64,000 nucleotides of DNA. Origin: Chryseobacterium sp. JM1. Its GTDB lineage: Bacteria; Bacteroidota; Bacteroidia; Flavobacteriales; Weeksellaceae. The translations under genes were made by a program, and so were the position numbers. Each line of letters begins with the position of its first letter. Position 1 is the first letter of the stretch. The DNA is taken from NCBI RefSeq assembly GCF_000737715.1, contig NZ_JPRN01000003.1, forward strand, positions 248,001-312,000, given 5' to 3'. The notes under the pieces are model-generated. The model ran no database searches and was not told the origin of the DNA. It saw only the letters and a list, made by a program, of their open reading frames with translations. Positions 46,666 through 56,055 of the stretch are shown one piece after another.

Positions 46666-47763
46666 TTATTTTTTGTCTGTGACCGTTGGCAGGACATCAT
46701 TCAATAAGGTAACCAGCATTTTTCCGGGCTCTTCCCATGGAATCAAATGGGCTGAATTCTCAAACCAGATTCCTTTTTTTGCCGGTGCTTTTACATTTCG
46801 GAGCCAGGCGTCGGTAGGTTCAGAAGGTGTGGTGTAGTCATGGCGGCCCATGAACATGAAGACTGGAATCGGAAAGCTTTTTATGCCTTTAAAATCAACA
46901 TTCAAAAACTCTGGTAAAAGTCTTTTCAAGGTAAAAAGACTTCCTGCACCAAGGGCATCAAGATCCTTTTCCGAATACTCAGAGAAAAGGAGAGGCGCCT
47001 GGAAATAGTACCTTGAATCATTCCTGAATGCAGTAAGTCCGCCATAATATTGCGGCCATTTTCTTGCGATGATAATTCTTTCTCTTGTTACCGGCTGATT
47101 TCCGGGATATGGGGCAATGGATTTCAGTTCTTTGATTGCTGTATCATTTTTTAAGCGGATGGCTTCTTTCATGGCGTACTCCACACTTAGCCGTTCATTA
47201 TCTTTTGTATTGATGATCTGCCCGATGCCGACATAGGAGTAGAACAGATCAGGTCTTTTCAGGGCTGCATTCATAGAAACGACAGTTCCCCAGCTGTGTC
47301 CCATCAGTATGACTTTTTTCTTCTTATATTTTTTCTCAATATACTCCGCCAGTTCAATAACGTCTTTTACATACTGATCAATGTGTATGGTTTTCCCTAA
47401 ATTAACGGTGTCATTAATCGCATAGGTCTTTCCTGCTGCTCTCTGATCATAGTTGACTACCGTGAAATATTCTTCAATAGGCCTCTGAAACATCCACATA
47501 ACCGGGCTCATAGGCGATGCGGGACCACCATGTACGAAAAGAATAATCGGGTTTTCTTTATTCTGACCTCTTACGTAGACTTGCTGTTTTATATTTCCTA
47601 TAGTAACCGGGTAGCTTTCCTGAATTCCATTGGGTGAAACAATCGAATCGAGATCTCTAACGATTTCTTTTGCTTTAGCATACTCATCATTAACGACCTT
47701 ATTCTGGGCAAAAACTGCAACGGTCCAGAAAAATACAAAGGCTGACAATATTTTATTCTGCAT
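46666..47763 (-). CDS. Alpha/beta hydrolase, proline iminopeptidase-like
   Basis: 365 aa with a signal peptide ending VAVFAQ. Oxyanion loop LFVHGGPASPMSP, nucleophile GHSWGTVVS, acid FMGRHDYTTP, His in NSAHLIPWEEP: the S33 triad in order. HGGP near the N-terminus is typical of proline iminopeptidase-like members. Exported, probably periplasmic. Substrate unknown. Confidence 0.88.
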   Translation of the reverse strand: MQNKILSAFVFFWTVAVFAQNKVVNDEYAKAKEIVRDLDSIVSPNGIQESYPVTIGNIKQQVYVRGQNKENPIILFVHGGPASPMSPVMWMFQRPIEEYFTVVNYDQRAAGKTYAINDTVNLGKTIHIDQYVKDVIELAEYIEKKYKKKKVILMGHSWGTVVSMNAALKRPDLFYSYVGIGQIINTKDNERLSVEYAMKEAIRLKNDTAIKELKSIAPYPGNQPVTRERIIIARKWPQYYGGLTAFRNDSRYYFQAPLLFSEYSEKDLDALGAGSLFTLKRLLPEFLNVDFKGIKSFPIPVFMFMGRHDYTTPSEPTDAWLRNVKAPAKKGIWFENSAHLIPWEEPGKMLVTLLNDVLPTVTDKK

Positions 47764-48039
47764 AATTTTTAATCTGTGAAATGTATGTTATGTTTCCTGT
47801 ATAGGTCTGAAGTTTTTTTTGAATGTTACATATTTTGTTTTTAAAGACTTGACCTTTAATTGTTTGTCCCGAGCCTGTTTCTTTTGTTAGGATATTACTT
47901 TCAACAGATCATTCTGCAGTCCTGAAATAATTTTAAAATTAAACTTTTGCAGGCTTTATAAATTGTAAAAAAAACAGTATTTTCGCAGTCTTAAATCATA
48001 GCAACAGATAAATAGGACGCATTCATTGCTTATGAAACA

Positions 48040-48113
48040 GGCTGCGTAGTTCAACTGGATAGAATATCAGATTTCGGCTCTGAGGGTTGGGGGTTCGAAT
48101 CCCTCCGTGGTCA
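48040..48113 (+). tRNA. tRNA-Arg (anticodon UCG)
   Basis: 74 nt fold by eye: acceptor GGCTGCG/CGTGGTC with three G-U pairs and discriminator A; D arm GTTC/GAAT with GGA in the loop (A20 fits arginine); anticodon stem TCAGA/TCTGA with loop TTTCGGC, anticodon TCG; T arm GGGGG-TTCGAAT-CCCTC. CCA is not encoded. The several G-U pairs in the acceptor are slightly unusual. Confidence 0.85.
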
Positions 48114-48116
48114 CTA

Positions 48117-48149
48117 CTGTCAATCGCTTTCCCAAAAAAGGATTGACAG
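48117..48149 (+). terminator. Hairpin after tRNA-Arg
   Basis: CTGTCAATC (48117-48125) and GATTGACAG (48141-48149), followed by GTTTTAAACTTTTT. A second perfect inverted repeat CGTATTAATT/AATTAATACG follows at 48169-48206 with two GTAACA copies inside. Confidence 0.7.
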
Positions 48150-48207
48150 GTTTTAAACTTTTTGGAAGCGTATTAATTAGTAACAGAATCAGTAACAATT
48201 AATACGT

Positions 48208-48309
48208 ATGAAAAATCTAAACTTCGGATGCAAATGCTCCGACTTCCTTTTAACCATATCAAATAATGATTGGTTTAATCAATATCGTCCTTACGAATCA
48301 GGCAACTGA
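48208..48309 (+). other. 33-aa ORF next to tRNA, doubtful
   Basis: ATG 48208 reads MKNLNFGCKCSDFLLTISNN and 13 more residues to TGA. It follows an inverted repeat with inner GTAACA copies. No family seen; it could be a real short gene, an element remnant or chance. Confidence 0.2.
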
Positions 48310-48315
48310 ACACTT

Positions 48316-48693
48316 TCACTCATCCGTAGATTTCAAAGCCCAGGCAATCAGCGGAGCCTGCATAAAAAGTCTGGCCAGTCTTTGATTATCCGTATTAAGT
48401 CCGAAAGAATCTTTCCTGTTTTTATACTGAGCAATATTTCCGGGAAGGACCGCCGCAAAAAATGTGGCTGCCACTTTACCTATAGTTTTTCTGTGTTTTT
48501 TTGGCGTTGCAATAATGGCCGTACCGAGCAGTATTTCAGCTATTCCGGAATACACTACGGTGTCATCTTTCTTTAAAGGAACCCAATCCGGTACCTGAGC
48601 CTGAAATTGTCTTCTTGCAAAGGTAAGATGCCCAACACCTGCAGTGATCAGAAATGCGCCTAGAGCAATTCTTGAAATTTCTTTAGTTTCCAT
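48316..48693 (-). CDS. DoxX-like membrane protein
   Basis: 125 aa from ATG 48693 (the frame extends to 48831 with a less likely start). Four short helices; AGVGHLTFARRQFQAQVPDWVP and YSGIAEILLGTAII are DoxX/DoxD-like blocks, followed by LPGNIAQYKNRKDSFGLNTD. Integral inner-membrane protein; family function is poorly known. Single gene. Confidence 0.8.
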   Translation of the reverse strand: METKEISRIALGAFLITAGVGHLTFARRQFQAQVPDWVPLKKDDTVVYSGIAEILLGTAIIATPKKHRKTIGKVAATFFAAVLPGNIAQYKNRKDSFGLNTDNQRLARLFMQAPLIAWALKSTDE

Positions 48694-49036
48694 AATAATG
48701 ATATTTAATGATTGAACTTTATTGCTGTTTGCCGCTATCTTTAGTGGAGTAGAGGATAAGTCTGAATGAAGGATTATTAATGATAAAATAAACTGAACCC
48801 ATCTAAGACCAACCGAATTTCTCTTCTGCATCCAACTAATGGAATTGATACTAAAATTTATTCAATAATAAGACCAAAAAATGAAGCTGAAGTAATAATG
48901 ATTTGATTATCCATGTTCAAATAGGTAAAATACCATTTCCCGTGTGGTATCTCGTTTATTTTTTACGTTAAAACCTCGTTTTTTGCTTCTATTGGCTTGT
49001 AAATTGATATCACAAGCTTTATCGAATTCTTTCATT

Positions 49037-50839
49037 ATGACGAATAAATTACTTGCAGTTTCAATTTTCCTTTTATGTGGCTTTTCCCTTCTGAATGCGC
49101 AGGAGAAAAAGGATTCGCTTTATTATAAAATAGAGAACTTTTCAGATAAAACGAAAGTCACCAAATTCATTCACCGTTTTATATTTAGAAGGGAGGCGGA
49201 TTCGGCATCAGTGAGGACAACCACGGAGAAATTGTTGCAGGAGACTCATAACGGAAAACACATCAGAAATATCCGGATAGAAACCATTGACCCTTTTGGT
49301 TACGGTTCGAAAGAGAAAAAAGAAAAAACCAAGTGGTATGACTGGTTTACCAATCACCTTCATGCCAATACAAGAGATAATACGGTTAATAATTATTTGC
49401 TTTTTAAGGAAGGTGAAGAATATAATGCCCAGAAACTCTATGAATCTGAGCGTTTGCTTAGAACAATGCCTTTTATCAACAGGGTTAATATCAGTGTTTC
49501 CGACAGTATATCAAACAAAGATTCTATTGATGTTGTGGTCAAAGTTCTTGATTCCTGGAGTCTAAAGCCAAGAGTCAGTTATTCAGGAAGTAAAATTGGT
49601 TTAGGCGTTACCGAAGAAAATATGTTGGGATTGGGACACGAATTGAATGTATTGTACAGAAACGATTCCAAAGAAAAGCAGGATTATCTTTTAGGAAGCT
49701 ACACCGCATACAACCTCTGGGGTTCTTTCATCAATGCTCAGATCCTGGGAGAAAGGGATTTTTTGAGAAATGAAAGAATCAATTTCAATGTCAGAAGAGA
49801 TTTTTTCTCACCGCTGACGAAATGGGCTGGAGGCTTTACTTTTGAATATTTCATGCGAAATGTAGCCCTTCCCACTGCTACGGATACCAAATTTCCGGAA
49901 GTGCAAATCAAGGTGTACAGCCAGGATTTATGGGGTGGTTACCAGATTCCTGTCTCCTCTGATTCTAAGGAAAGAGTCAACAGTAATATTGCCCTGATAG
50001 GAAGAGTCCAGAATTATCAGTACAAAGACAGTCCCGGTATCGACCAGTATCAGTATTTCAGCTCGTACAGCAGTTTTTTGATGTCTGTAGGATTTATCCG
50101 CAGAAATTTCTCGGTTCAGAAGAATATTTTTCAATATGATTTGCCTGAGGATGTTGCGTATGGAAATACCATAAATCTGACCGCCGGAGCTTTATCAAGA
50201 AGTAAAGCTGTAATGCCTTATGTAGGCGTTTCTGCATCGTACGGTAATTTTATAAAAATCGGTTATTTCAATCTGAAAGCTGAGTTTGGACGGTTTTTTA
50301 ACGAAGACAGCCCAAACCGTGAGTCTTTCCGTTTGGATGGAACGTATTTTACCAATCTCATGGACTGGAAATTTGCCAAAGCCAGACACTTCTTTTCCCC
50401 AACCTTAGCACTAGGAAATCCTCAGCATAATTATTCTTACAAAGACAGGATTAATCTTTCCGCTGCAGATGAATTTCCGGTTTACAATTCAGATTTTATC
50501 GGAACCAAAAAATTGGTTTTAAGATACCAGCTTCAGCTTTTTGTCAATAAAACATGGAAGAATTTCCACTTCAGTCCGTATTTAACTGCTGCAGTCGGTT
50601 GGTTGGGAATGCCGGATGACAAACTGCTTAAAACCACAGCCAACACAAAAATAGGAGTGGGCGTTTTGATCAATAATCCGTTTCTGGTTTTCAACAGAAT
50701 TCAGATTTCTTTCACTTATTATCCAAGAGTTCCTTTCGATAATAATTCAGTTTTTGATTTTAACAGCAACCGGAATAATATTTTACCAATGAACAGCTTC
50801 GCAACAGATATTCCTCACTTTGTGAACTTTGGAAACTGA
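49037..50839 (+). CDS. Outer-membrane POTRA/barrel protein (BamA/TamA-like)
   Basis: 600 aa from ATG 49037, chosen for its signal peptide ending LLNAQ; the frame opens at 48944. After a lineage-specific part, VNNYLLFKEGEEYNAQKLYE and LLRTMPFINRVNISVSD form a POTRA domain like those of BamA/TamA (residues about 130-190). The rest is a barrel. Only one POTRA is evident, shorter than BamA, so it is a paralogue rather than the main assembly factor. Single gene. Confidence 0.75.
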   Translation: MTNKLLAVSIFLLCGFSLLNAQEKKDSLYYKIENFSDKTKVTKFIHRFIFRREADSASVRTTTEKLLQETHNGKHIRNIRIETIDPFGYGSKEKKEKTKWYDWFTNHLHANTRDNTVNNYLLFKEGEEYNAQKLYESERLLRTMPFINRVNISVSDSISNKDSIDVVVKVLDSWSLKPRVSYSGSKIGLGVTEENMLGLGHELNVLYRNDSKEKQDYLLGSYTAYNLWGSFINAQILGERDFLRNERINFNVRRDFFSPLTKWAGGFTFEYFMRNVALPTATDTKFPEVQIKVYSQDLWGGYQIPVSSDSKERVNSNIALIGRVQNYQYKDSPGIDQYQYFSSYSSFLMSVGFIRRNFSVQKNIFQYDLPEDVAYGNTINLTAGALSRSKAVMPYVGVSASYGNFIKIGYFNLKAEFGRFFNEDSPNRESFRLDGTYFTNLMDWKFAKARHFFSPTLALGNPQHNYSYKDRINLSAADEFPVYNSDFIGTKKLVLRYQLQLFVNKTWKNFHFSPYLTAAVGWLGMPDDKLLKTTANTKIGVGVLINNPFLVFNRIQISFTYYPRVPFDNNSVFDFNSNRNNILPMNSFATDIPHFVNFGN

Positions 50840-51351
50840 TGATGAAACTCTTTATAGTTGTATTTAATATGACTTCAGATGAAGAAAAGTATGAAATAGG
50901 GTTAAAATAAAGACGAGAACTCGAAGTTATTGTTAGATCCTCTTAATTTCCTGAATTTTATTCGCTGATCAAATTTTTCATTCTCTTTTGAAATCTTTTC
51001 AGAAGAGACTGAAAATATCCCGCAGTAGTGGGATATTTTAAGTCATAAGAAAAAATAAATTATTATTTTAAATGTAAACATATTGTGAATTAATATTTTA
51101 ATTAAAATTAATAATCAATATTATGTGATAAAAATTAAAACATAATACTTTTTTTTCATATTTTTAGTACATAAACTAATACCTGAAAATCCAATGAAAA
51201 CTATATATATCCCAATATGTACATAGTGGGAATGCCTTACCCATAATCCAGCTGATTTCAATGTTAACCTAAGCCTCACCTCTATCAGGCGTGCTTTGTT
51301 ATACCTGTACAATCACCATCTACAAATACATACCAAACCAAAACTAATACC
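50840..51351. other. Intergenic, hairpin and AT-rich leader
   Basis: AAAATATCCC-gcagtagt-GGGATATTTT (51012-51039) is a perfect 10-bp stem that may end the barrel gene's transcript. No supported ORF in the rest. The last bases, AAAACTAATACCATG, are nearly the same as those before the M23 gene at 56056. Confidence 0.5.
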
Positions 51352-53214
51352 ATGGAAAAACCACACACTCATGTTCACGGCTGCACGCAGTGCGGCTGCA
51401 ACAACCCAATTTTAGAAATTCTGAAAGAAGAGCTTTTTAGTTCTGAAAATCTGGACAGAATGAAACCCGCGCCAGATCAAACCACCACTCAGCCATCTCC
51501 ACAAACGCTTATGATCAGCGGCGGTATCATCCGGCCTATGATCGGCGGATCAACGGAAAAGGTTGAAGCCATCGGCATCGCTGATAGAAATGTTGTTATA
51601 GCCGGTGAAAAAGAAACAGTTACTGCTTTTATGAATGATAATTATCCGGGTTATCAAACTAAAGAATTAACTGACGGGCAAACCTTGCTCCCAGGCCTGA
51701 TCGAGCCACATGTTCATATCGTTCCCGCAGCTATGATGGCTGAGTGGATAGATGTAAGCCCATTTAATGGTCAGGATCTGCTGGCAAAATATGATTTGGA
51801 GTCTATCGGAACAACCATAAACGGTAACCTTCCCACCACTCCCGGATATGTTATTTTAGGGAAAGGATTGGATCCGTCGCTGATGCCTTTTGTCCCTGAT
51901 AGTGGTGTAAACGAGCTGCAGACCATTACCAATACGGTACTCGACGAAATAAACGAAGAACCCATGATGCTGTTAAGTGCCTCTATGCATACGCTTTATT
52001 TAAATACCAGCGCATTAAAATATGTATTTAAAAACAGCAAATATGTGCAGGATCATTATATAACACCGGATGAATATGTAAAGCAGACACAGGGGCAACT
52101 TCAGGAAAGCAAACAAATGACACCGGCGCTGGAAGTGATCCAGGCACAGGTCGTTGCTATGGCCAAAAATATGGATGCTTACCTGACCAGCCTTTTTAAA
52201 CTGGCCAACTCAAGAGGAGTCACTTTTATGTACGATGCCGGGCTGAACGATAACTTTGAAAAGGTATTGACTTCCTATGTACAGGGAAATCCGGAATTGG
52301 TACGTATCGGAGGAGCACTGCTTTGCGCAGATCAGGCTGCTGCTGATGATCTTGGTACGTATCCGCTGCCAACCACTTACAAACCGGTCTATTACGGACA
52401 CGTTAAAGTGGTGTCGGATGGCTCAAACCAGGGACTGACCGGTTATCAGAGTGCCCCTTACTGTTGCGATCCAGCCAATAATACCGGGATCTTTAATTTT
52501 CCTGAAAAAGGGATTCCGGCAGATACTATTCCGCCATTATATGATACATTAATCAATACCGTGGTAGCCGGTAAAGGCTGGCCTCTGATGATTCATGCCA
52601 ACGGTGATCAGGCGGTAACGTTTGCCATAGAGGCATATCAAAGCGCACTTGCCCAATACAGAGGGCCTGAGCTTCGAAACCGTATAGAGCACTGTTCTCT
52701 TCTGACACCGGATCAGATTACATCTATGCTGCAAATGGGTGTTTCCCCAAGTTTTCTTATCGGACACGTAGGGTATTGGGGCTACGCTTTTAACGAGGTA
52801 ATATTTAAGGATAAAGCACAGATGCTCGATCTTTGCGGCTCATCTTTGGCAGCCGGTATGAGGATTACCCTACACAGCGACAATGAGGTAAGTCCGCTGG
52901 GTCCTTTGAGAATGATGGAACAGTCTGTTACCAGAATTATGGAAGAGAATACTGCAAGTATTGAAGTATTGAATGCTCCTGAACGTATTACTCCCGAACA
53001 GGCATTAATTGCGGTTACGTATGATGCTGCGTGGCAGTGCTATGCAGATGAATGGGCAGGTTCGTTAGATGCAGGATACTTTGCTGATTTTGTTATATTG
53101 GAAAAAGATCCGCTGTCATTAACAACTCAATCCTCACAATATATGAAGATGAGAAATATCCCGGTATTGGAAACCTGGCTGGGAGGTGCGCCGGTGTATG
53201 TGGCAGGATCATAA
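51352..53214 (+). CDS. YtcJ-like amidohydrolase
   Basis: 620 aa. Metal-site motifs of the amidohydrolase superfamily in order: LLPGLIEPHVHIVPA (H-x-H), PLMIHANGDQAV (His), RIEHCSLL (His), and LHSDNEVSPLGP (Asp). The C-terminus closes the small beta-sandwich with AGYFADFVILEKDPLS. There is no signal peptide; instead the first 20 residues are HTHVHGCTQCGCN-like, dense in His and Cys, unusual for the family. Hydrolyses an amide or ester of unknown kind, probably in the cytosol. Divergence from the following T9SS gene suggests a single unit. Confidence 0.88.
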   Translation: MEKPHTHVHGCTQCGCNNPILEILKEELFSSENLDRMKPAPDQTTTQPSPQTLMISGGIIRPMIGGSTEKVEAIGIADRNVVIAGEKETVTAFMNDNYPGYQTKELTDGQTLLPGLIEPHVHIVPAAMMAEWIDVSPFNGQDLLAKYDLESIGTTINGNLPTTPGYVILGKGLDPSLMPFVPDSGVNELQTITNTVLDEINEEPMMLLSASMHTLYLNTSALKYVFKNSKYVQDHYITPDEYVKQTQGQLQESKQMTPALEVIQAQVVAMAKNMDAYLTSLFKLANSRGVTFMYDAGLNDNFEKVLTSYVQGNPELVRIGGALLCADQAAADDLGTYPLPTTYKPVYYGHVKVVSDGSNQGLTGYQSAPYCCDPANNTGIFNFPEKGIPADTIPPLYDTLINTVVAGKGWPLMIHANGDQAVTFAIEAYQSALAQYRGPELRNRIEHCSLLTPDQITSMLQMGVSPSFLIGHVGYWGYAFNEVIFKDKAQMLDLCGSSLAAGMRITLHSDNEVSPLGPLRMMEQSVTRIMEENTASIEVLNAPERITPEQALIAVTYDAAWQCYADEWAGSLDAGYFADFVILEKDPLSLTTQSSQYMKMRNIPVLETWLGGAPVYVAGS

Positions 53215-53308
53215 CAAAGGAAACATTAGTTTTAGCCTAAAATTACCTTTAAATAAATGAACCTGGTTGTGAGACGGATTTTTCGTATTCATTTGGAGTA
53301 AAAAACAA

Positions 53309-54700
53309 TTACTCTTTAATAATTTTCCTGGTGATTTTTTCTTTGGTATCGAATGTGATTTCGATGAGATAAATACCTTTTGGAAATGCTGAAATGTCAA
53401 TCGTTTTAACATCCTTTACGGCCAGGATCAGTCTTCCTTCAGGAGAAATAATTGCAGCATTTTGTGCGCCTTCAGGCAGGTATAATAAGCCTTTAGTCGG
53501 ATTAGGATAAAGTGGTGTATTTTCTTTACGGACTGAACCAGTTCCCAGCTGACTGTAATTAACCTGCAGGAGTTGGCCATGATAAGGATTTCTGCCGTCT
53601 GATGTACCTACAAAATCATATTTCTTAGTATATTGTCCTGTAGATATATCATATTCATAGATGGTACCATTATAATTGGCTCCACCGGCAAATGTTGTTC
53701 CGTACAATTTACCGTTAGAAGCCTGCATTGGACTTGCGAAAGGGGTTTTACCTGTTGGTAATTCCTGAAAATTGACTAACGTGGAAAGCTGGTTGGATAC
53801 AGGATCAAATTCAAATAAAACACCATTGTAGAATCCTCCACGATACATCGTTGTACCATACAGTTTGCCGTTATTTCCTTTAAGAAGTCCTTCCTGAGGA
53901 GTGGAGCCAATACTGTACTCAAAAGTATAATTCTTCTGAAAAATGTTTGTATTTGCATTATAATGGAAAATGGTTCCCTGACTGTTAACTGAGTATCTGT
54001 TTGTTCCCCGGAACACACCTGGTGAAGTTTCAATCAGTGTAGTAGGATAATTGCCATCATAAAAAGACTGCATCACATGTTTTACCGTGAATATGGTAGT
54101 GGCGATATCGTATTCATAAATGATTCCTTCATCCCTGGTTCCTCCCGAGGATGTAGTGCCATATAGCTTTCCATTTGATCCTAGGCAAAGGCTTCCTGAC
54201 GGGCTTACTCCAAAAGAACCCTCAAAATCTCTAAGTTTGGCGTAGGAATTTGTAGCCGGATTGAATTCAAATAAAGTTCCCTTATTTGCTGTTCCTCCGT
54301 ATTGGGTTACACCGTAGAATTTTCCATTGGGTGCAATGGTCAGCGAACCATAAGGAATTTTCCCATTCATGCTGTTGGAAAACTCATAGAGCTTAGAGTA
54401 ATTATTCGTAACCAGATCATATTGATAGATCACCCCGTTATTACTGGCTCCTCCGGTTTGAGTCATCCCGTAAATCTTCCCATTGGGCCCCTGAACCACA
54501 CCGCCGGAAGGATTTTGTCCGTTCCCAAGGCCATTGAATTCTACTTTTTTTGTATAAGTACCGTTGTTTACATTATATTCGTATAAAACCCCATGATCAT
54601 TGGCTCCTCCAAATAATGTGGTTCCCAGGAGTTTAATATCCTGCGATTTGAAAGTATTGACAGCGATGACGCTTAATAATAAAATAAAAATCCTGTTCAT
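53309..54700 (-). CDS. T9SS-exported GloVer-type repeat protein
   Basis: 463 aa with a signal peptide ending TFKSQ. Seven repeats of about 50 residues of the form G-TT--GG-----G-IYEYD (e.g. MTQTGGASNNGVIYQYD, TTFAGGANYNGTIYEYD), the choice-of-anchor 'GloVer' type that folds as a propeller. The C-terminus (LYPNPTKGLLYL ... FPKGIYLIEI) is a type IX secretion sorting domain. A secreted or surface-bound protein of unknown ligand. Confidence 0.9.
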   Translation of the reverse strand: MNRIFILLLSVIAVNTFKSQDIKLLGTTLFGGANDHGVLYEYNVNNGTYTKKVEFNGLGNGQNPSGGVVQGPNGKIYGMTQTGGASNNGVIYQYDLVTNNYSKLYEFSNSMNGKIPYGSLTIAPNGKFYGVTQYGGTANKGTLFEFNPATNSYAKLRDFEGSFGVSPSGSLCLGSNGKLYGTTSSGGTRDEGIIYEYDIATTIFTVKHVMQSFYDGNYPTTLIETSPGVFRGTNRYSVNSQGTIFHYNANTNIFQKNYTFEYSIGSTPQEGLLKGNNGKLYGTTMYRGGFYNGVLFEFDPVSNQLSTLVNFQELPTGKTPFASPMQASNGKLYGTTFAGGANYNGTIYEYDISTGQYTKKYDFVGTSDGRNPYHGQLLQVNYSQLGTGSVRKENTPLYPNPTKGLLYLPEGAQNAAIISPEGRLILAVKDVKTIDISAFPKGIYLIEITFDTKEKITRKIIKE

Positions 54701-55011
54701 AAAAATCTGTAATTGTTTTGGGAAATGATAGTGGTAAATCGGTTGTTTATTACTGTTTGATTAAATCGGGCAAATATAAAAAAATGAAGCAGATAAATAA
54801 AATACGTCATTATATCATCATAAATTTAAATGAGCAGAAAAGTGTAGAGGTAAAAAAACACTGATATTTGAATTAATTCCTTTGCCTGATCAGAATTTTG
54901 CGTATCCGGTATGAAAATAAACCGTGTCTTTGTTTTTGTAAAAGAATATTTGATATAATTTATGCATATAATGCTGAGTGATTTCATTAACTTTATGAAA
55001 AACTTAATAAC

Positions 55012-55665
55012 ATGAAAACTGGAATCATTGTAATAGATCCGGGGCATGGCGGCATGGGAAATGTTGGCGGCTCCGATGGTAATCACGCGGTTTCCGCACT
55101 GGGAGACCTTGAAAAAAACTTAACTCTTGAGATTGGTCTTCTCCTCAATGCTGAATTGAAATCAAAATCTCACCAGGTTTATCTCACCAGAGACACAGAC
55201 CGTAATTTATCCCTTAAAGACAGAGCAAATCTCGCCCTGACCATGCAAGCAGACGTTTTCCTTTCCCTGCATTTTAATGGCTGGACAGATGCCACCACAC
55301 AGGGCACGGAAACGTTTATCTATCCCGGTGCTGACAGTAATTCTTCACTGCTGGCCTCTTCCGTACAGCAAAGATTGGTGCAGACCACAAAATACAAAGA
55401 CAGGGGAGTGAAAGAACTACAGTTGGGCGTACTCAATCCGGCCTATCATTTTCCTAAGACAGCCCGTGCTTTGGCTGAAATCAGTTTCATTACAGAAACA
55501 AAAGACGCACAGCGGCTGCGGGATGCGGACTATAAAAAATCTCTGGCCAAATCCCTGGCTGTAGCGATTGATGATTTTATCAATAAACAAAGCAGTATAA
55601 AGAAAATAAAAGCGCTGCCTGTGAATAGCAGCGGTATATTGAAAATGGAAGATTCCGATATTTAG
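55012..55665 (+). CDS. N-acetylmuramoyl-L-alanine amidase (Amidase_3)
   Basis: 217 aa. VIDPGHGGMGN (zinc His), GDLEKNLTLEIG (zinc Glu), LSLHFNGW (zinc His) and ALAEISFITE (catalytic Glu) complete the Amidase_3 site. It cuts the amide between muramic acid and the stem peptide. There is no signal peptide and no wall-binding domain, unlike housekeeping AmiA/B/C; such forms occur with phage-like or lysis-dependent release. A tight 8-bp inverted repeat overlaps its stop (55661-55678). It heads the run of unusual genes that follows. Confidence 0.9.
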   Translation: MKTGIIVIDPGHGGMGNVGGSDGNHAVSALGDLEKNLTLEIGLLLNAELKSKSHQVYLTRDTDRNLSLKDRANLALTMQADVFLSLHFNGWTDATTQGTETFIYPGADSNSSLLASSVQQRLVQTTKYKDRGVKELQLGVLNPAYHFPKTARALAEISFITETKDAQRLRDADYKKSLAKSLAVAIDDFINKQSSIKKIKALPVNSSGILKMEDSDI

Positions 55666-56055
55666 ACTTCAGTCTAAAACGGAGAACATCTGTTTAAAAA
55701 AACATTTTATCTATAATCTAATTAAAATAGTACACAAAAGGGTAATTGATTAGAGACCATATAATTCTAAAATTTGTAATGCAATAAGTACATTTCTTCC
55801 TGATCAATAGATCAGCAGATATGAAATCGTATAATTTCGGGTAAAGTTTCTCAAAAAATTAGACCAGAAATAGGAAAGTATACATTCCTGACAAAAGGAA
55901 ACGGCTGAAGGAGGTCATACCAAAAACTGATAGAACGACACGAATAAACAAAGGTATTGGGTAAGGAGAGACCGTTGTAACTGTTTTAGGCTTTTTAAAT
56001 CAAAATAATAGCTTAAAATACTGTAAACAATTTTAAATAACTAAAAACTAATACC
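55666..56055. other. Intergenic, nothing recognised
   Basis: 390 bp without a supported ORF. No clear promoter. It ends CTAAAAACTAATACCATG, a leader shared with 51352. Confidence 0.4.
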
